Origin: Neisseria weixii
GTDB lineage: Bacteria; Pseudomonadota; Gammaproteobacteria; Burkholderiales; Neisseriaceae
Direction of reading: 5' to 3'
Assembly (NCBI RefSeq): GCF_002327085.1
Contig: NZ_CP023429.1
Location: 2,284,383-2,348,382 of the forward strand
Length of the DNA stretch: 64,000 bases
Position numbers and translations under genes: made by a program. This document shows, piece after piece, positions 45,253 through 54,734 of the stretch (the first letter of the stretch is position 1; the number at the start of each line of letters is the position of its first letter). The notes beneath the pieces were generated by a model, which saw only the letters and a program-made list of their open reading frames with translations, made no database searches and was not told the origin of the DNA.

Positions 45253-46155
45253 TCAAAACGTATGCTGCACGCCCAATTTCAACTCGGAACTGCTTTGCCC
45301 CGAGATATTGAAACGTGCGGATGCGTTGAGCGACGTGGCTTTAGAAAAACCGTAGCCTGCACCCAGTTGGGCGTAAGCGGATGTGTTTCTGGCGGATTCT
45401 TTTTGCCCGTCCAAACGGTCGGGCTGTTTGCCCAGCCATTGGATGCCGCCTGTAAAGCTGATGCGGTCGTTGGCGGCAAAGGCTATATTGGGGTTAATCA
45501 GCCAGTAGTTGCCTGCTTTGTATTTGAGGCCGTCTGAAAGGGTTTTGCTGCCGTTGAAGCGGTAGGCGGCTGTTAAGGAAAGCACAACGGGATCGATGGC
45601 TTTGTAGGTGGTGGCACCAATAAGCCATGATTTGCCTGATGCGGCTTTGCCGCGTGATTTTTCGTAGGCCGTGCCTTCGATAAAACCGATCAGGGCGGGA
45701 TTTTTGTCGTCTTTCAAAAAGGTGTGGCTGATGCCGAGCGATACGTCGGAAAGCCTGCTGTCGCGGCTTTTGCTGCTTTCTCCGGTTTCACCTTTAAAAC
45801 CGCGCTCCTCACGCCAGATGTAGCTGCCGCTGCCGTATAAGTCGGTGTTGCCGGTCAGGCCGTAGCGCAGGCCGAGGGTGCCGGTGAGCAGGCCGCTGTT
45901 GCGGCCGTTTTCCTGCAATTCGGTGGGTACGGGGGATAAACGTTGCGCTGCCGGTTTGAATCCGGTTTGAATATAGACGGGAGCGGCCAATTCGGTTCGG
46001 CGGCTTTCACTGTTAACATAGCCGACAGACGCTTCCAGCTTCAGCTTGCCTTTATCAGTAAGGATTTCTTCGATGTTTAATGGCAGGTCGGCATAGGCTG
46101 CTAACGGAAATATGCAGAATGGAATAAAATATATATTTTTCATAAATTTAACCAA
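45253..46155 (-). CDS. Outer-membrane beta-barrel protein of the peptide cluster
   Basis: About 296-300 residues. Signal peptide ending AAYA, mature start DLPLNIEEILTDKGKLKLEASVGYV, then about a dozen alternating amphipathic strands (LLTGTLGLRYGLTGNTDLYGSGSY, SDVSLGISHTFL, LSLTAAYRFNGS, SFTGGIQWLG) and the C-terminal Phe of QHTF. It resembles the loosely defined transporter/phenol-pathway barrel proteins. The start may be TTG 46155, five bases after GGAG, or the ATG at 46143. It lies 41 bases upstream of the peptide gene on the same strand, which suggests it releases or displays the peptide. One uptake sequence lies inside. Confidence 0.75.
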   Translation of the reverse strand: MVKFMKNIYFIPFCIFPLAAYADLPLNIEEILTDKGKLKLEASVGYVNSESRRTELAAPVYIQTGFKPAAQRLSPVPTELQENGRNSGLLTGTLGLRYGLTGNTDLYGSGSYIWREERGFKGETGESSKSRDSRLSDVSLGISHTFLKDDKNPALIGFIEGTAYEKSRGKAASGKSWLIGATTYKAIDPVVLSLTAAYRFNGSKTLSDGLKYKAGNYWLINPNIAFAANDRISFTGGIQWLGKQPDRLDGQKESARNTSAYAQLGAGYGFSKATSLNASARFNISGQSSSELKLGVQHTF

Positions 46156-46242
46156 ATTTTCTCCAGTAAGGCAACCTTACCATCAGCTATTTTTTTTGCA
46201 AATTATTTTTATTTGTTTCTTTATCGAGGTTTGGAGCCATAA

Positions 46243-46275
46243 AAAAAAGCCGTCTGAAAATTTCAGACGGCCTTG
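46243..46275. terminator. dnaE terminator (uptake-sequence pair)
   Basis: AAAAAGCCGTCTGAAAA immediately followed by TTTCAGACGGCC, flanked by an A run. Confidence 0.83.
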
Positions 46276-46312
46276 CTTGGATTTTCAAATCGTTTTTCTG
46301 CGGTTCAATCAT

Positions 46313-49300
46313 CTACCAATTCACACTCACGGCTCGGTTGCCCAACTGTTTTTCCAATTCCTCAAACAATGCGGCACTGGCGGTTATGCTCCATTTCGAC
46401 GGAAGTTTCAGACGGCCTGAAGCTTGGCCGTTGCTGTATGACAGGGAAAGCGGAATATGCGGCGTATCCGGCAGGCGTGCGGCTGCAAGCATGGCAGCGA
46501 GCTTGGCGATATCGTGTTCAGGCCGCAAATCCAAGCTCAGGCCGCGGGCGTAATTTTGGCGCGCCATTTGCAGCGTCATCACCTGATTGGCCATGATGCG
46601 CAAACCGTCGCCGACGCCGTAATCATCACGGCTGACTTTGGATTCGATAATCAACACTTGGTCGGCTTTCAACAATCCGGCGCATTGTTCCAAGGTTTGG
46701 CCGCTGACCATGATTTCGATTTGGCCGCTCAAATCTTCCAGCGTGACAAACGCCAATTTGCCGCGCTTGCCCATCATGGTGCGCACCGATGTCACGAATC
46801 CGGCCAAACGCACGCTGTCTTGCGGTTTCAGACGGCCTAATTTCGCCGGTGCGATTTGATGCACTTCTTCGGCATAAGGGCCGAACGGATGGCCGGACAG
46901 ATAAAAACCGATCACGGTTTTTTCTTCGGCGAGCTTTTCTGATTCGCTCCACATCGGCACATCGGCCAATTTTACCGGATCGATGGCATCGTCCATCATG
47001 TCGAACAAACCGCCCTGATTGGCATTGGCTGCTTTTTGGTCGGCATTGCCCATCGCCAAATCGATGTTGGCCAGCAACATGGCACGGTTAGGGTCGATGC
47101 TGTCAAACGCACCGCCGCGGATTAAGGCTTCGATCGTGCGGCGGTTCATGTGTTCTTTGCCGACACGCTCGCAGAAATCGAGCAAACCGGTAAATTTACC
47201 GCCCGCTTCCCGAGCGGCAATAATCGATTCCACCGCCGCTTCACCGGTGCCTTTAATGGCGCCCAAGGCATAGCGGATTTTGCGGTCGGGATAAGGCGTG
47301 AACCGGTAATCCGATTCATTGATGTCGGGTGGTAGGAAGGTCAAACCGTTGGCACGGCTGTCGTCATAAAAATGCTTGAGCTGATCGGTGTTGTCCAATT
47401 CCGACGACATGGTCGCAGCCATAAATTCGGCCGGATAATGTGCTTTGAGCCAGGCGGTTTGATAGGAAATCAGCGCGTAGGCGGCGGCGTGCGATTTGTT
47501 GAAACCGTAGCCGGCAAATTTCTCCATGTAGTTGAAAATCTGGTCGGACTTTTCGCGCGAAATGCCTTGTTTGGCGGCACCCTCGGCGAAAATCTCGCGG
47601 TGTTTGACCATTTCTTCCGGTTTTTTCTTACCCATCGCACGGCGCAGTAAGTCGGCACCGCCGAGCGAGTAGCCGCCGATAATCTGCGCTGCCTGCATCA
47701 CCTGCTCTTGATACACCATAATGCCGTAAGTCGGCTCGAGAATTTCGGCCAGCATCGGGTGAATGTATTCAAACGACTCGCCTTTCATGCGCGCGACAAA
47801 GTCGGGAATGTTGTCCATCGGGCCCGGACGGTAGAGCGACACGAAGGCGATCAATTCTTCAAACTTAGTCGTGTGCGCCGTTTTCAGCATTTTTTTCATG
47901 CCGGTCGACTCAAACTGGAACACGGCAGTGGTATTGGCATCGCGGAAAATCTGATAGGCGGCTTGGTCATCCAGCGGAATGGTGCCGACATCGACAATGT
48001 CGCCGCTGGTGTTTTTGATGTTGTTTTGCGCCATTTCGATGATGGTCAAGTTGCGCAAACCCAAAAAGTCGAACTTCACCAAGCCCACGTCTTCCACGTC
48101 GCCTTTGTCGTACATAGAGACGGGCGATGCCGATTCATCGGCTTGATACACGGGGCTGAAATCGGAAATTTTACCCGGCGCAATCAGCACGCCGCCCGCG
48201 TGCATACCCAAACCGCGCGTTAAGTCTTCCAGCTTTTTCGCCAGCTCAATCAACTCTTGCGCCTCTTCCGCCGCAATCAGTTCGCCGATTTGCGGCTCAG
48301 CTTCCATTGCTTTATCCAAACTCAAAGGTTTGTTGGCTTCCAGCGGAATCAGTTTCGACAGGCGGTCGCACAGCATAAACGGCAATTCCAACACCCGCCC
48401 CACATCGCGAATCACGGCTTTGGACGACATGGTGCCGAACGTAACAATCTGACTCACCGCTTCCGCACCATATTTCGCGCGCACGTATTCAATCACGCGG
48501 CCACGGTTGGCTTGGCAGAAATCGACGTCGAAGTCGGGCATCGATACACGCTCAGGGTTCAAGAAACGCTCAAACAGCAAGGCATATTTCAGCGGATCAA
48601 GGTCGGTAATTTTCAGCGAATACGCCACCAGCGAACCCGCGCCCGAACCACGGCCCGGCCCCACCGGACAGCCGTTGTTTTTTGCCCAGTTGATGAAGTC
48701 TTGTACAATCAGGAAATAGCCTGGGAAGCCCATCTGGATAATGATGTCCAACTCAAAATCCAAACGCGCCTGATATTCCGGCATTTTTTCTGCCCGCTCG
48801 GCTTCATCGGGGTAAAGCTGCATCATGCGTTCTTGCAAACCTTCGTTGGACAACACTCTTAAATAGTCGTCCAAGCTCATGCCTTCCGGCGTGGGAAAAT
48901 CAGGCAGGAAGTTTTTACCCAACGTAATGTGCAGGTTGCAGCGTTTGGCAATTTCCACCGTGTTTTCCAGCGCTTCGGGCAAATCGGCAAAACGTGCTGC
49001 CATTTCTTGCGGGTCGATGAAATATTGGCTCGGCGAAAATTCGCGCGGGCGTTTTTTGTCGCTCAACACCCAGCCGCCCGCTACGCACACGCGCGCTTCA
49101 TGGGCATTAAAGTCTTCGAGGCTCATGAATTGGGTCGGGTGCGTCGCCACCACCGGCAAATCAAGCTCTTCCGCCAACGTCACGCTGCCCGATACGGCGG
49201 TTTCCCATTCGGGGCGCTCCGGCAGACGCTGCAATTCCAGATAAAATGCATTCGGAAACCATGCCGCATACTTTTGCGCCGCTGCTTTGGCTGCTTCGGG

Positions 49301-49747
49301 GTGGCCGTTTAACAGATTCACACCCACTTCGCCGTAATGCGCACCCGATAAGCAAATCAGGCCGCTGTTGTCGCCTTCGGTCAGCCAGCTTTGGCGCAAT
49401 TCGGCATGGCCGACATTGCGGTCTTTGCCGACATATGCAGCGGTCAAGAGTTCGCTCAAACGTAGATAGCCGGCATCGTTGCGGATAATCAACATCGCTC
49501 GAAACGGCTTTTCCGGCGCTTCGGGGTTTTCAATCCATACATCCGCCCCGCCAATCGGCTTGATACCCGCACCACGGCAGGCTTTATAAAATTTCACCAA
49601 ACCGAATTGGTTCATCAAATCACTCACGCCCAGCGCCGGCAAACCGTATTCCGCCGCTTTGGACACCAGCTTTTTAATCCGCACCATACCGTCGGTAATC
49701 GAAAATTCGGTATGCACGCGCAGGGGGATGTAGGTCGGTTGAATCAT
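46313..49747 (-). CDS. dnaE: DNA polymerase III subunit alpha
   Basis: Replicative polymerase of the chromosome. N-terminal PHP domain (PLRVHTEFSITDGMVRIKKL), then the C-family palm with the catalytic acidic motif PDFDVDFCQANRGRVIEYV, the GPGRGSGAGSLVAY loop, a helix-hairpin-helix region (YALGAIKGTGEAAVESI) and an OB-fold (VRLAGFVTSVRTMMGKRGKLAFVTLED). 1144 aa, full length and with no frame break. A run of uptake sequences is embedded near the C-terminal end. Monocistronic by its flanking terminators. Confidence 0.98.
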   Translation of the reverse strand: MIQPTYIPLRVHTEFSITDGMVRIKKLVSKAAEYGLPALGVSDLMNQFGLVKFYKACRGAGIKPIGGADVWIENPEAPEKPFRAMLIIRNDAGYLRLSELLTAAYVGKDRNVGHAELRQSWLTEGDNSGLICLSGAHYGEVGVNLLNGHPEAAKAAAQKYAAWFPNAFYLELQRLPERPEWETAVSGSVTLAEELDLPVVATHPTQFMSLEDFNAHEARVCVAGGWVLSDKKRPREFSPSQYFIDPQEMAARFADLPEALENTVEIAKRCNLHITLGKNFLPDFPTPEGMSLDDYLRVLSNEGLQERMMQLYPDEAERAEKMPEYQARLDFELDIIIQMGFPGYFLIVQDFINWAKNNGCPVGPGRGSGAGSLVAYSLKITDLDPLKYALLFERFLNPERVSMPDFDVDFCQANRGRVIEYVRAKYGAEAVSQIVTFGTMSSKAVIRDVGRVLELPFMLCDRLSKLIPLEANKPLSLDKAMEAEPQIGELIAAEEAQELIELAKKLEDLTRGLGMHAGGVLIAPGKISDFSPVYQADESASPVSMYDKGDVEDVGLVKFDFLGLRNLTIIEMAQNNIKNTSGDIVDVGTIPLDDQAAYQIFRDANTTAVFQFESTGMKKMLKTAHTTKFEELIAFVSLYRPGPMDNIPDFVARMKGESFEYIHPMLAEILEPTYGIMVYQEQVMQAAQIIGGYSLGGADLLRRAMGKKKPEEMVKHREIFAEGAAKQGISREKSDQIFNYMEKFAGYGFNKSHAAAYALISYQTAWLKAHYPAEFMAATMSSELDNTDQLKHFYDDSRANGLTFLPPDINESDYRFTPYPDRKIRYALGAIKGTGEAAVESIIAAREAGGKFTGLLDFCERVGKEHMNRRTIEALIRGGAFDSIDPNRAMLLANIDLAMGNADQKAANANQGGLFDMMDDAIDPVKLADVPMWSESEKLAEEKTVIGFYLSGHPFGPYAEEVHQIAPAKLGRLKPQDSVRLAGFVTSVRTMMGKRGKLAFVTLEDLSGQIEIMVSGQTLEQCAGLLKADQVLIIESKVSRDDYGVGDGLRIMANQVMTLQMARQNYARGLSLDLRPEHDIAKLAAMLAAARLPDTPHIPLSLSYSNGQASGRLKLPSKWSITASAALFEELEKQLGNRAVSVNW

Positions 49748-49803
49748 AGGAAATCTTGCAAAAAAGTCACACTAAAGCGGTATTGTAGCAGGGTTTGAAA
49801 CAT

Positions 49804-49842
49804 CACAGGCCGTCTGAAAGATTTTCAGACGGCCTGTGATAC
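49804..49842. terminator. Uptake-sequence hairpin between divergent dnaE and the S4 gene
   Basis: CACAGGCCGTCTGAAAGA and TTTTCAGACGGCCTGTG extend the pair by four bases each side. Confidence 0.7.
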
Positions 49843-49872
49843 AATAAACGCATTCAATTTAGGAACATCAAC

Positions 49873-50106
49873 ATGGAAGCCACCGTTTATCTCGAAGACA
49901 ACGAATACATCGCCTTATGCGACCTACTCAAGCTGGCCGGCTTGACCGGGAGCGGCGGCCAAGCGAAAGCTTTTATCGCCGAAGGTGCGGTATTGCGCAA
50001 CGGCGAAGTGGAAACCCGCAAAACCGCCAAAATCCGCGGCGGCGAAGTGATTGAGTTTAACGGTGCGGTATTGGACATTGCCGATGGATACGACCCTGAA
50101 GACTAA
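49873..50106 (+). CDS. S4-domain RNA-binding protein (YbcJ-like)
   Basis: 77 residues forming one S4 fold: LEDNEYIALCDLLKLAGLTGSGGQAKAFIAEGAVLRNGEVETRKTAKIRGGEVIEF-type pattern, with the GSGGQAK helix and basic RKTAKIR turn that bind RNA. Close in length and layout to E. coli YbcJ, whose target is not known. TTTAGGAAC lies before the ATG. The last 23 bases overlap the next gene in another frame, so the two are translationally linked. Confidence 0.88.
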   Translation: MEATVYLEDNEYIALCDLLKLAGLTGSGGQAKAFIAEGAVLRNGEVETRKTAKIRGGEVIEFNGAVLDIADGYDPED

Positions 50107-50284
50107 AGCCGAAGCACTGTTGGGTGAGCCGCTGCTCAATGATCCCGTGCGCCCCGAAAGCTGGGAATGCTGCGGCAGCGATTGTGGCGATGCGTGTATT
50201 CAAACCATTTATCGGGACGAAAAAGCACGCTACGATGCGCAGCAGAAAAAGCTGCAAAGCTTAAATTTATCCGAAGGCGGATAA
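50084..50284 (+). CDS. Oxidoreductase-like domain protein, 66 aa
   Basis: Small soluble protein with PVRPESWECCGSDCGDACIQTIYRDE, matching the short cysteine motif (P..CC.S.C..C...Y) of the Pfam Oxidored-like family found also at the N-terminus of some eukaryotic proteins. Four of its five cysteines cluster here and may bind metal. The start lies inside the preceding S4 gene (23-base overlap). No function has been shown for the family that I know of. Confidence 0.8.
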   Translation: MDTTLKTKAEALLGEPLLNDPVRPESWECCGSDCGDACIQTIYRDEKARYDAQQKKLQSLNLSEGG

Positions 50285-50351
50285 GCCTGTTTTTTCAGAC
50301 GGCCTGACCGATAGGCCGTCTGAGCCTTTCTCTTTTTCCCGACATACACAC

Positions 50352-51185
50352 ATGATAGACCTTCACTGCCATTCCACCGTTTCAGACGGCCGCTTAACGC
50401 CTACCGAAGTGGTACGCCTTGCCCATGCCAACGGTTGCACGCTGCTGTCGCTGACCGACCACGACCACACCGGCGGCTTGGCTGAAGCACGTGCCGAAGC
50501 GGCTGCGCTTGGTCTGCGTTTTGTCAACGGCGTGGAAGTGTCGGTCACATGGAGCGGCCGCACGATTCATATTGTCGGCTTGGACTTTGACGAACACAAT
50601 GAAACACTGCAAAACTTATTGGCTACTGTGCGCCAAGGCCGTCTGAAACGTTTGCAGGCGATTGCGGACAAATTGGCAAAAAAAGGCATCCATGGTGCAT
50701 TTGACGGCGCGATGGCCTTGGTCAGCAATCCGGAAATGGCCAGCCGCACCCACATCGCCGAATTTCTCATCAACGAAGGCCGTGTTCGCAACAAGCAGCA
50801 GGCGTTTAGCAAATATTTGGGCGACGGCAAGCCCTGCTCGGTCAAACACGAATGGGCGGATTTGGGCGAATGCGTGGCCGCCATCAACGGCGCGGGCGGC
50901 ATGGCGGTGATTGCGCATCCGATGCGTTACGACTTGTCGGCCACGGCCAAGCGCAATGTGTTTGACGAATTCAAATCGCTCGGCGGTGCAGGCATAGAAG
51001 TACACAGCGGCAATTGTAATAAAAACGACCGCTTGAGCTATGCGCTCTTGGCCGAGCGCCACGGCTTACTGGCAAGCTCAGGCAGCGGCTTTCACCGTCT
51101 GAACGATTTCTCCGGCGGCATACTCGGCGCCTGCCCGGAATTGCCGGAAAGCTGCCGGCCGGTTTGGCAGTATTTTAAAAATTAA
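50352..51185 (+). CDS. rnm: PHP-domain nuclease RNase AM (YciV/TrpH)
   Basis: Metal-dependent 5'-3' exoribonuclease/nucleoside-bisphosphate phosphatase; in E. coli it matures rRNA 5' ends. PHP motifs: DLHCHSTVSDG at the N-terminus, LTDHDHTGG, FVNGVEVSV, SRTHIAEFL, VIAHPMRYD and the late SGSGFHR. 277 aa. Two uptake sequences are read in frame: one gives VSDGRL in the first metal motif, the other QGRLKR near residue 97. The D-G of the metal motif is thus encoded by the uptake sequence. Monocistronic with terminator. Confidence 0.93.
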   Translation: MIDLHCHSTVSDGRLTPTEVVRLAHANGCTLLSLTDHDHTGGLAEARAEAAALGLRFVNGVEVSVTWSGRTIHIVGLDFDEHNETLQNLLATVRQGRLKRLQAIADKLAKKGIHGAFDGAMALVSNPEMASRTHIAEFLINEGRVRNKQQAFSKYLGDGKPCSVKHEWADLGECVAAINGAGGMAVIAHPMRYDLSATAKRNVFDEFKSLGGAGIEVHSGNCNKNDRLSYALLAERHGLLASSGSGFHRLNDFSGGILGACPELPESCRPVWQYFKN

Positions 51186-51231
51186 ACCGAGACTTAAGAA
51201 AACATTCATTATTATCGATAACCAACTCATA

Positions 51232-51271
51232 CAAAAAGGCCGTCTGAAAGTATTCCTTTTCAGACGGCCTT
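51232..51271. terminator. Uptake-sequence terminator between rnm and pitA
   Basis: AAAAAGGCCGTCTGAAAG and CTTTTCAGACGGCCTT around a short loop. Confidence 0.85.
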
Positions 51272-51282
51272 GTTTATTTTAT

Positions 51283-52857
51283 TTAAAACACCGCTTGCAA
51301 AATCAGATAACACACCACCGACAATGCGGCCGCAGCCGGTAAAGTAATCACCCAAGCCAAGCCGATCGGTTTCATCAACGCCCAGTTGGCATTGCGGTTC
51401 ACCAAACCAATGCCCAATACCGCGCCGACCAAAATATGTGTGCTCGATACCGGCAAGCCCATTAATGAAGCCGCCATCACCACAGAAGCCGCCGATAATT
51501 CTGCGGCAAAGCCCGAAGCCGGATGCATTTCGGCCAAACTGGTGCCGACGGTTTTAATTACCTCTTTGCCGACGAACCACAAACCGACAATCAAAGCAAT
51601 ACCGAAAGTGAGCATCGCAATCGGTGGCACAGGGTTTTGCGTATTAATGTCGCCGGTACGCAATACGTCCATAATCGCAGCAAACGGTCCAATGGCGTTG
51701 GCAATATCATTGGCACCGTGACTGAAGGCAAAGCCACACGCGGTGAACACCTGCATCCATGAAAATATTTGGAAAGTTGATTTACCCAAGTCTTTGCGCT
51801 TCAGGCTCTTGGCAAATACGAATGTCGCCAGCCAAATCGCCGCGCCAATCATAAAGATGGTCAAGAAGCTGTTGACATTGCTCATGCCCAAATGCAGATT
51901 TTTCAAGCCTTTGAAAATCAGCATGGCCGAAATCATCATACCGCCGACAGACGCAATAAACGGCACCCATGAATGCAGCGCTTTGTAGGAATCGACGCTG
52001 TTTTTACGGTTATCGATTTCATACAGGCCACGGTAATAATCCGATTGCAATTCAGCCGGATTAAATTCAGGCTCGTTGTAAATTTCTGCGTCACGGGAAA
52101 TTTTGGTAGCATAATCCACTTTGCCCGTTTCATCTAAGGTTTCAAAAAACAGGCGGTACTGCTCTTTATAGGCTTTCTTTTCCTGCTTAATCGCTTTGAG
52201 TGTCTCGTCTGCCCAAGCGTTGTAATCCAACACATATTTTTTGATTTGCGAGAACACAATATAAGAAGCCAACCCGCCCAACACCGGTGACAATACCCAT
52301 GAAACGGCAATTTCACCGAGTTTGCCCCATTTAATCAAGGATCCGGCATCGACATGCGACATAAATGCCAAACACAGCGAACTGCCGACAATACCGCCGA
52401 TAATCGCGTGCGTGGTTGATACCGGCAATCCTTTATGCGACGCAAACAGCAACCACAACGCCGCAGCCAGCAAGGCCGACATCATGATATAGACAAACTG
52501 CATAGGCTCGAGACCCATTGCACCCAAATCGACAATACCCTTACGGATGGTATCGGTCACTTCACCGCCGGCAATCACCGCACCGCTGACTTCAAACACT
52601 GCCGCAATAATCAAGGCCTGCGGAATGGTTAAGGTACCGGAGCCGACACTGGTACCAAATGAATTGGCAATGTCGTTACCGCCGATGTTAAATGCCATGA
52701 ATATGCCGAACACGGTCGCCAAAACAAACAGCGTAGTATGGTTGTGATGGGTGTAACCCAACCCCCAATAAATAAAATAGCCGGCCACACCTACCAGCAT
52801 AGCGGCAAATAAAGCATTAATCAGTTTTAAGTTCGCACTCGGTTGAGTCTGACCCAT
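51283..52857 (-). CDS. pitA: Inorganic phosphate transporter, PiT family
   Basis: Low-affinity phosphate/metal symporter. The duplicated PiT signature is present twice, as NIGGNDIANSFGTSVGSGTL in the N-terminal half and SHGANDIANAIGPFA in the C-terminal half, with about 10-12 membrane segments and a large cytoplasmic loop (about 205-290). 524 aa. No phoU-like gene is adjacent. A perfect TTACAATATTGTAA palindrome lies 56 bases before the start (52913-52926) and might be a regulator site. Confidence 0.94.
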   Translation of the reverse strand: MGQTQPSANLKLINALFAAMLVGVAGYFIYWGLGYTHHNHTTLFVLATVFGIFMAFNIGGNDIANSFGTSVGSGTLTIPQALIIAAVFEVSGAVIAGGEVTDTIRKGIVDLGAMGLEPMQFVYIMMSALLAAALWLLFASHKGLPVSTTHAIIGGIVGSSLCLAFMSHVDAGSLIKWGKLGEIAVSWVLSPVLGGLASYIVFSQIKKYVLDYNAWADETLKAIKQEKKAYKEQYRLFFETLDETGKVDYATKISRDAEIYNEPEFNPAELQSDYYRGLYEIDNRKNSVDSYKALHSWVPFIASVGGMMISAMLIFKGLKNLHLGMSNVNSFLTIFMIGAAIWLATFVFAKSLKRKDLGKSTFQIFSWMQVFTACGFAFSHGANDIANAIGPFAAIMDVLRTGDINTQNPVPPIAMLTFGIALIVGLWFVGKEVIKTVGTSLAEMHPASGFAAELSAASVVMAASLMGLPVSSTHILVGAVLGIGLVNRNANWALMKPIGLAWVITLPAAAALSVVCYLILQAVF

Positions 52858-52912
52858 GGATGGATTCCTTTAAAACAAATTGGAAGCGAGCCTGTTAAAT
52901 ATTACAGTATGA

Positions 52913-52926
52913 TTACAATATTGTAA
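52913..52926. promoter_or_regulatory. Palindrome TTACAATATTGTAA upstream of pitA
   Basis: Perfect 14-base palindrome in the region between divergent pitA and anmK, among other TGTAAC/ATTACA words. Candidate operator; the binding protein is unknown. Confidence 0.4.
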
Positions 52927-53056
52927 CATAATCTTGCATTGTAACCGTTTTGCCAAAATTGTTGCAGATTTATTTCTGCTTATCCGCTAAATTCCCATTG
53001 AGCCAGCCAACTTGACCAAATCGCGTTAAAATAGTGGTTTTCCCCATAAAATTTCC

Positions 53057-54159
53057 ATGAGCAGCCAATTCTATATCGGCATCATGTCCGGCACCAGCAT
53101 GGACGGTGCGGATGCCGTTTTAATCCGCATGCAGGACACCAACTGGCAAGCCGCCATCGATCACAGCTTCACTCCTTTTTCAGACGGCCTGCGACAAGAA
53201 TTATTGGCGCTGCAAAACACCGGCAGCAACGAGTTACACCGCAGCTTCATGCTCTCTCAAACCTTAAGCCGCCTGTATGCCGATACTGTCAAGCAACTCT
53301 TGCGCCAGCAAAATCTCACGCCTGAAGACATCACCGCCATCGGCTGCCACGGTCAAACCGTGCGCCATTCACCGGAAAACGGTTACAGCGTGCAGCTGGC
53401 CGATTTACCGCTATTGGCCGAACTCACCGGCATTTTTACCATCGGCGATTTTCGCAGCCGCGATTTAGCCGCTGGCGGACAAGGTGCGCCTTTGGTGCCT
53501 GCCTTTCATCATGCACTGTTTCACCATATGGGAGAAACCCGTGTAGTGTTAAACATCGGCGGCATTTCCAATATCAGCGTTTTACCGCCTGATACACCGG
53601 TATTCGGCTTCGATACGGGCCCCGGTAATATGCTGATGGATGCATGGATGCAACATACTTGGCAGCTTCCTTACGACCGCAACGGCGAAAAAGCAATGCA
53701 GGGTAAATTATTGCCGGAATTACTAACTACCCTGCTCAACCACCCTTATTTTCCCAGCCTTATCCGAAAAGCACCGGCCGCGAATTATTTTCACTAGAAT
53801 GGTTACGGGGCCGTCTGAAAGGCGGCGAACAGCCGGAAGACGTGTTACAAACCCTGCTCCAATACACCGCCTGTACCATCTTTACCGCCATCTGCCAAGC
53901 AGCGCCTGATGCCAGTAACATTTACGTCTGCGGTGGCGGCGTGCAAAACCAAGCTTTGATGGATACCCTGGAAACTTTAACCAGCCGTAAAAATATTGCC
54001 CTGCACAGTACCAGCAAGCTGAATCTCGATCCACAATGGGTCGAAGCGGCTGCTTTCGGTTGGCTGGCGGCTTGCTGGATAAACCGCATACCAAGCAATC
54101 CGCACCATGCAACAGGTGCGCGCAAACCCTGCATTCTGGGCGCCGGTCATTATGCCTAA
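53057..54159 (+). CDS. anmK: Anhydro-N-acetylmuramic acid kinase, one frame break
   Basis: Cleaves and phosphorylates 1,6-anhydroMurNAc from peptidoglycan turnover to MurNAc-6-P. ATP-binding GIMSGTSMDGADAV at the N-terminus, ITAIGCHGQTVRH, GDFRSRDLAAGGQGAPLVP (catalytic Asp) and GFDTGPGNMLMD are intact. One base is missing near 53758-53762; after it PKSTGRELFSLEWLRG and YVCGGGVQN continue to a normal end at 54159. About 367 aa joined. An uptake sequence codes RGRLKG. Divergent from pitA. Confidence 0.92.
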
Positions 54160-54262
54160 TGTCGGTTGCCGCTATCGTTTAGTTTGCCCCAAATCCGCTC
54201 AAATCGCCTAAACAATTTGAGGTTTAAGCTTGCAATGTCAGACCAAGCAACTTGATTCAACA

Positions 54263-54297
54263 TAAAAAAGCCCTTGCTTTCACAAGGGCTTTTATTT
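54263..54297. terminator. Ribosomal-protein operon terminator
   Basis: AAAAGCCCTTG and CAAGGGCTTTT with A and T runs on both sides; terminates rpmB-rpmG and perhaps anmK. Not built from uptake sequences. Confidence 0.9.
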
Positions 54298-54312
54298 CTA
54301 CAAGCAACTTAA

Positions 54313-54468
54313 TTATTTCAATTTAGTTTCTTTGTAGATAACGTGTTTACGGGCTACCGGGTCAAATTTTTTGATTTCCAGTTTGCCAGGCATAGTGCGT
54401 TTGTTTTTAGTAGTGGTGTAAAAGTGACCGGTACCAGCACTAGATTCCAATTTGATTTTATCGCGCAT
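54313..54468 (-). CDS. rpmG: 50S ribosomal protein L33
   Basis: 51 residues beginning [20 protein letters not shown], with [27 protein letters not shown] body and the end YKETKLK. This is the zinc-free form of L33 (no Cys pairs). It is a typical two-gene operon with rpmB, 32 bases upstream on the same strand, and ends before a strong hairpin. AAGGA lies before the start. Confidence 0.97.
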   Translation of the reverse strand: MRDKIKLESSAGTGHFYTTTKNKRTMPGKLEIKKFDPVARKHVIYKETKLK

Positions 54469-54500
54469 TGCAGTAATCCTTAATTATAAGCGTTCGTTAA

Positions 54501-54734
54501 TTAAGCTTCGCCGCGAGCACGCAAATCAGCCAATACGACATCAATGCCTACTTTATCAATGGTGCGCAATGCAGCGTTAGAAACGCGCAAGCGAACCCAG
54601 CGGTTTTCACTTTCTACCCAGAAACGACGTGATTGCAAGTTAGGCAAAAAACGACGTTTGGTTTTGTTGTTGGCGTGTGATACGTTATTGCCAGACATCG
54701 GGCGCTTACCGGTCACTTTGCAAACTCGTGCCAT
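54501..54734 (-). CDS. rpmB: 50S ribosomal protein L28
   Basis: 77 residues: [39 protein letters not shown] and [19 protein letters not shown], all typical for the gammaproteobacterial/betaproteobacterial L28 without zinc Cys clusters. First gene of the rpmB-rpmG operon. GGAG (in reverse) lies seven bases before the start. The 296 bases upstream hold its promoter and the terminator of the M23 gene. Confidence 0.98.
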   Translation of the reverse strand: MARVCKVTGKRPMSGNNVSHANNKTKRRFLPNLQSRRFWVESENRWVRLRVSNAALRTIDKVGIDVVLADLRARGEA

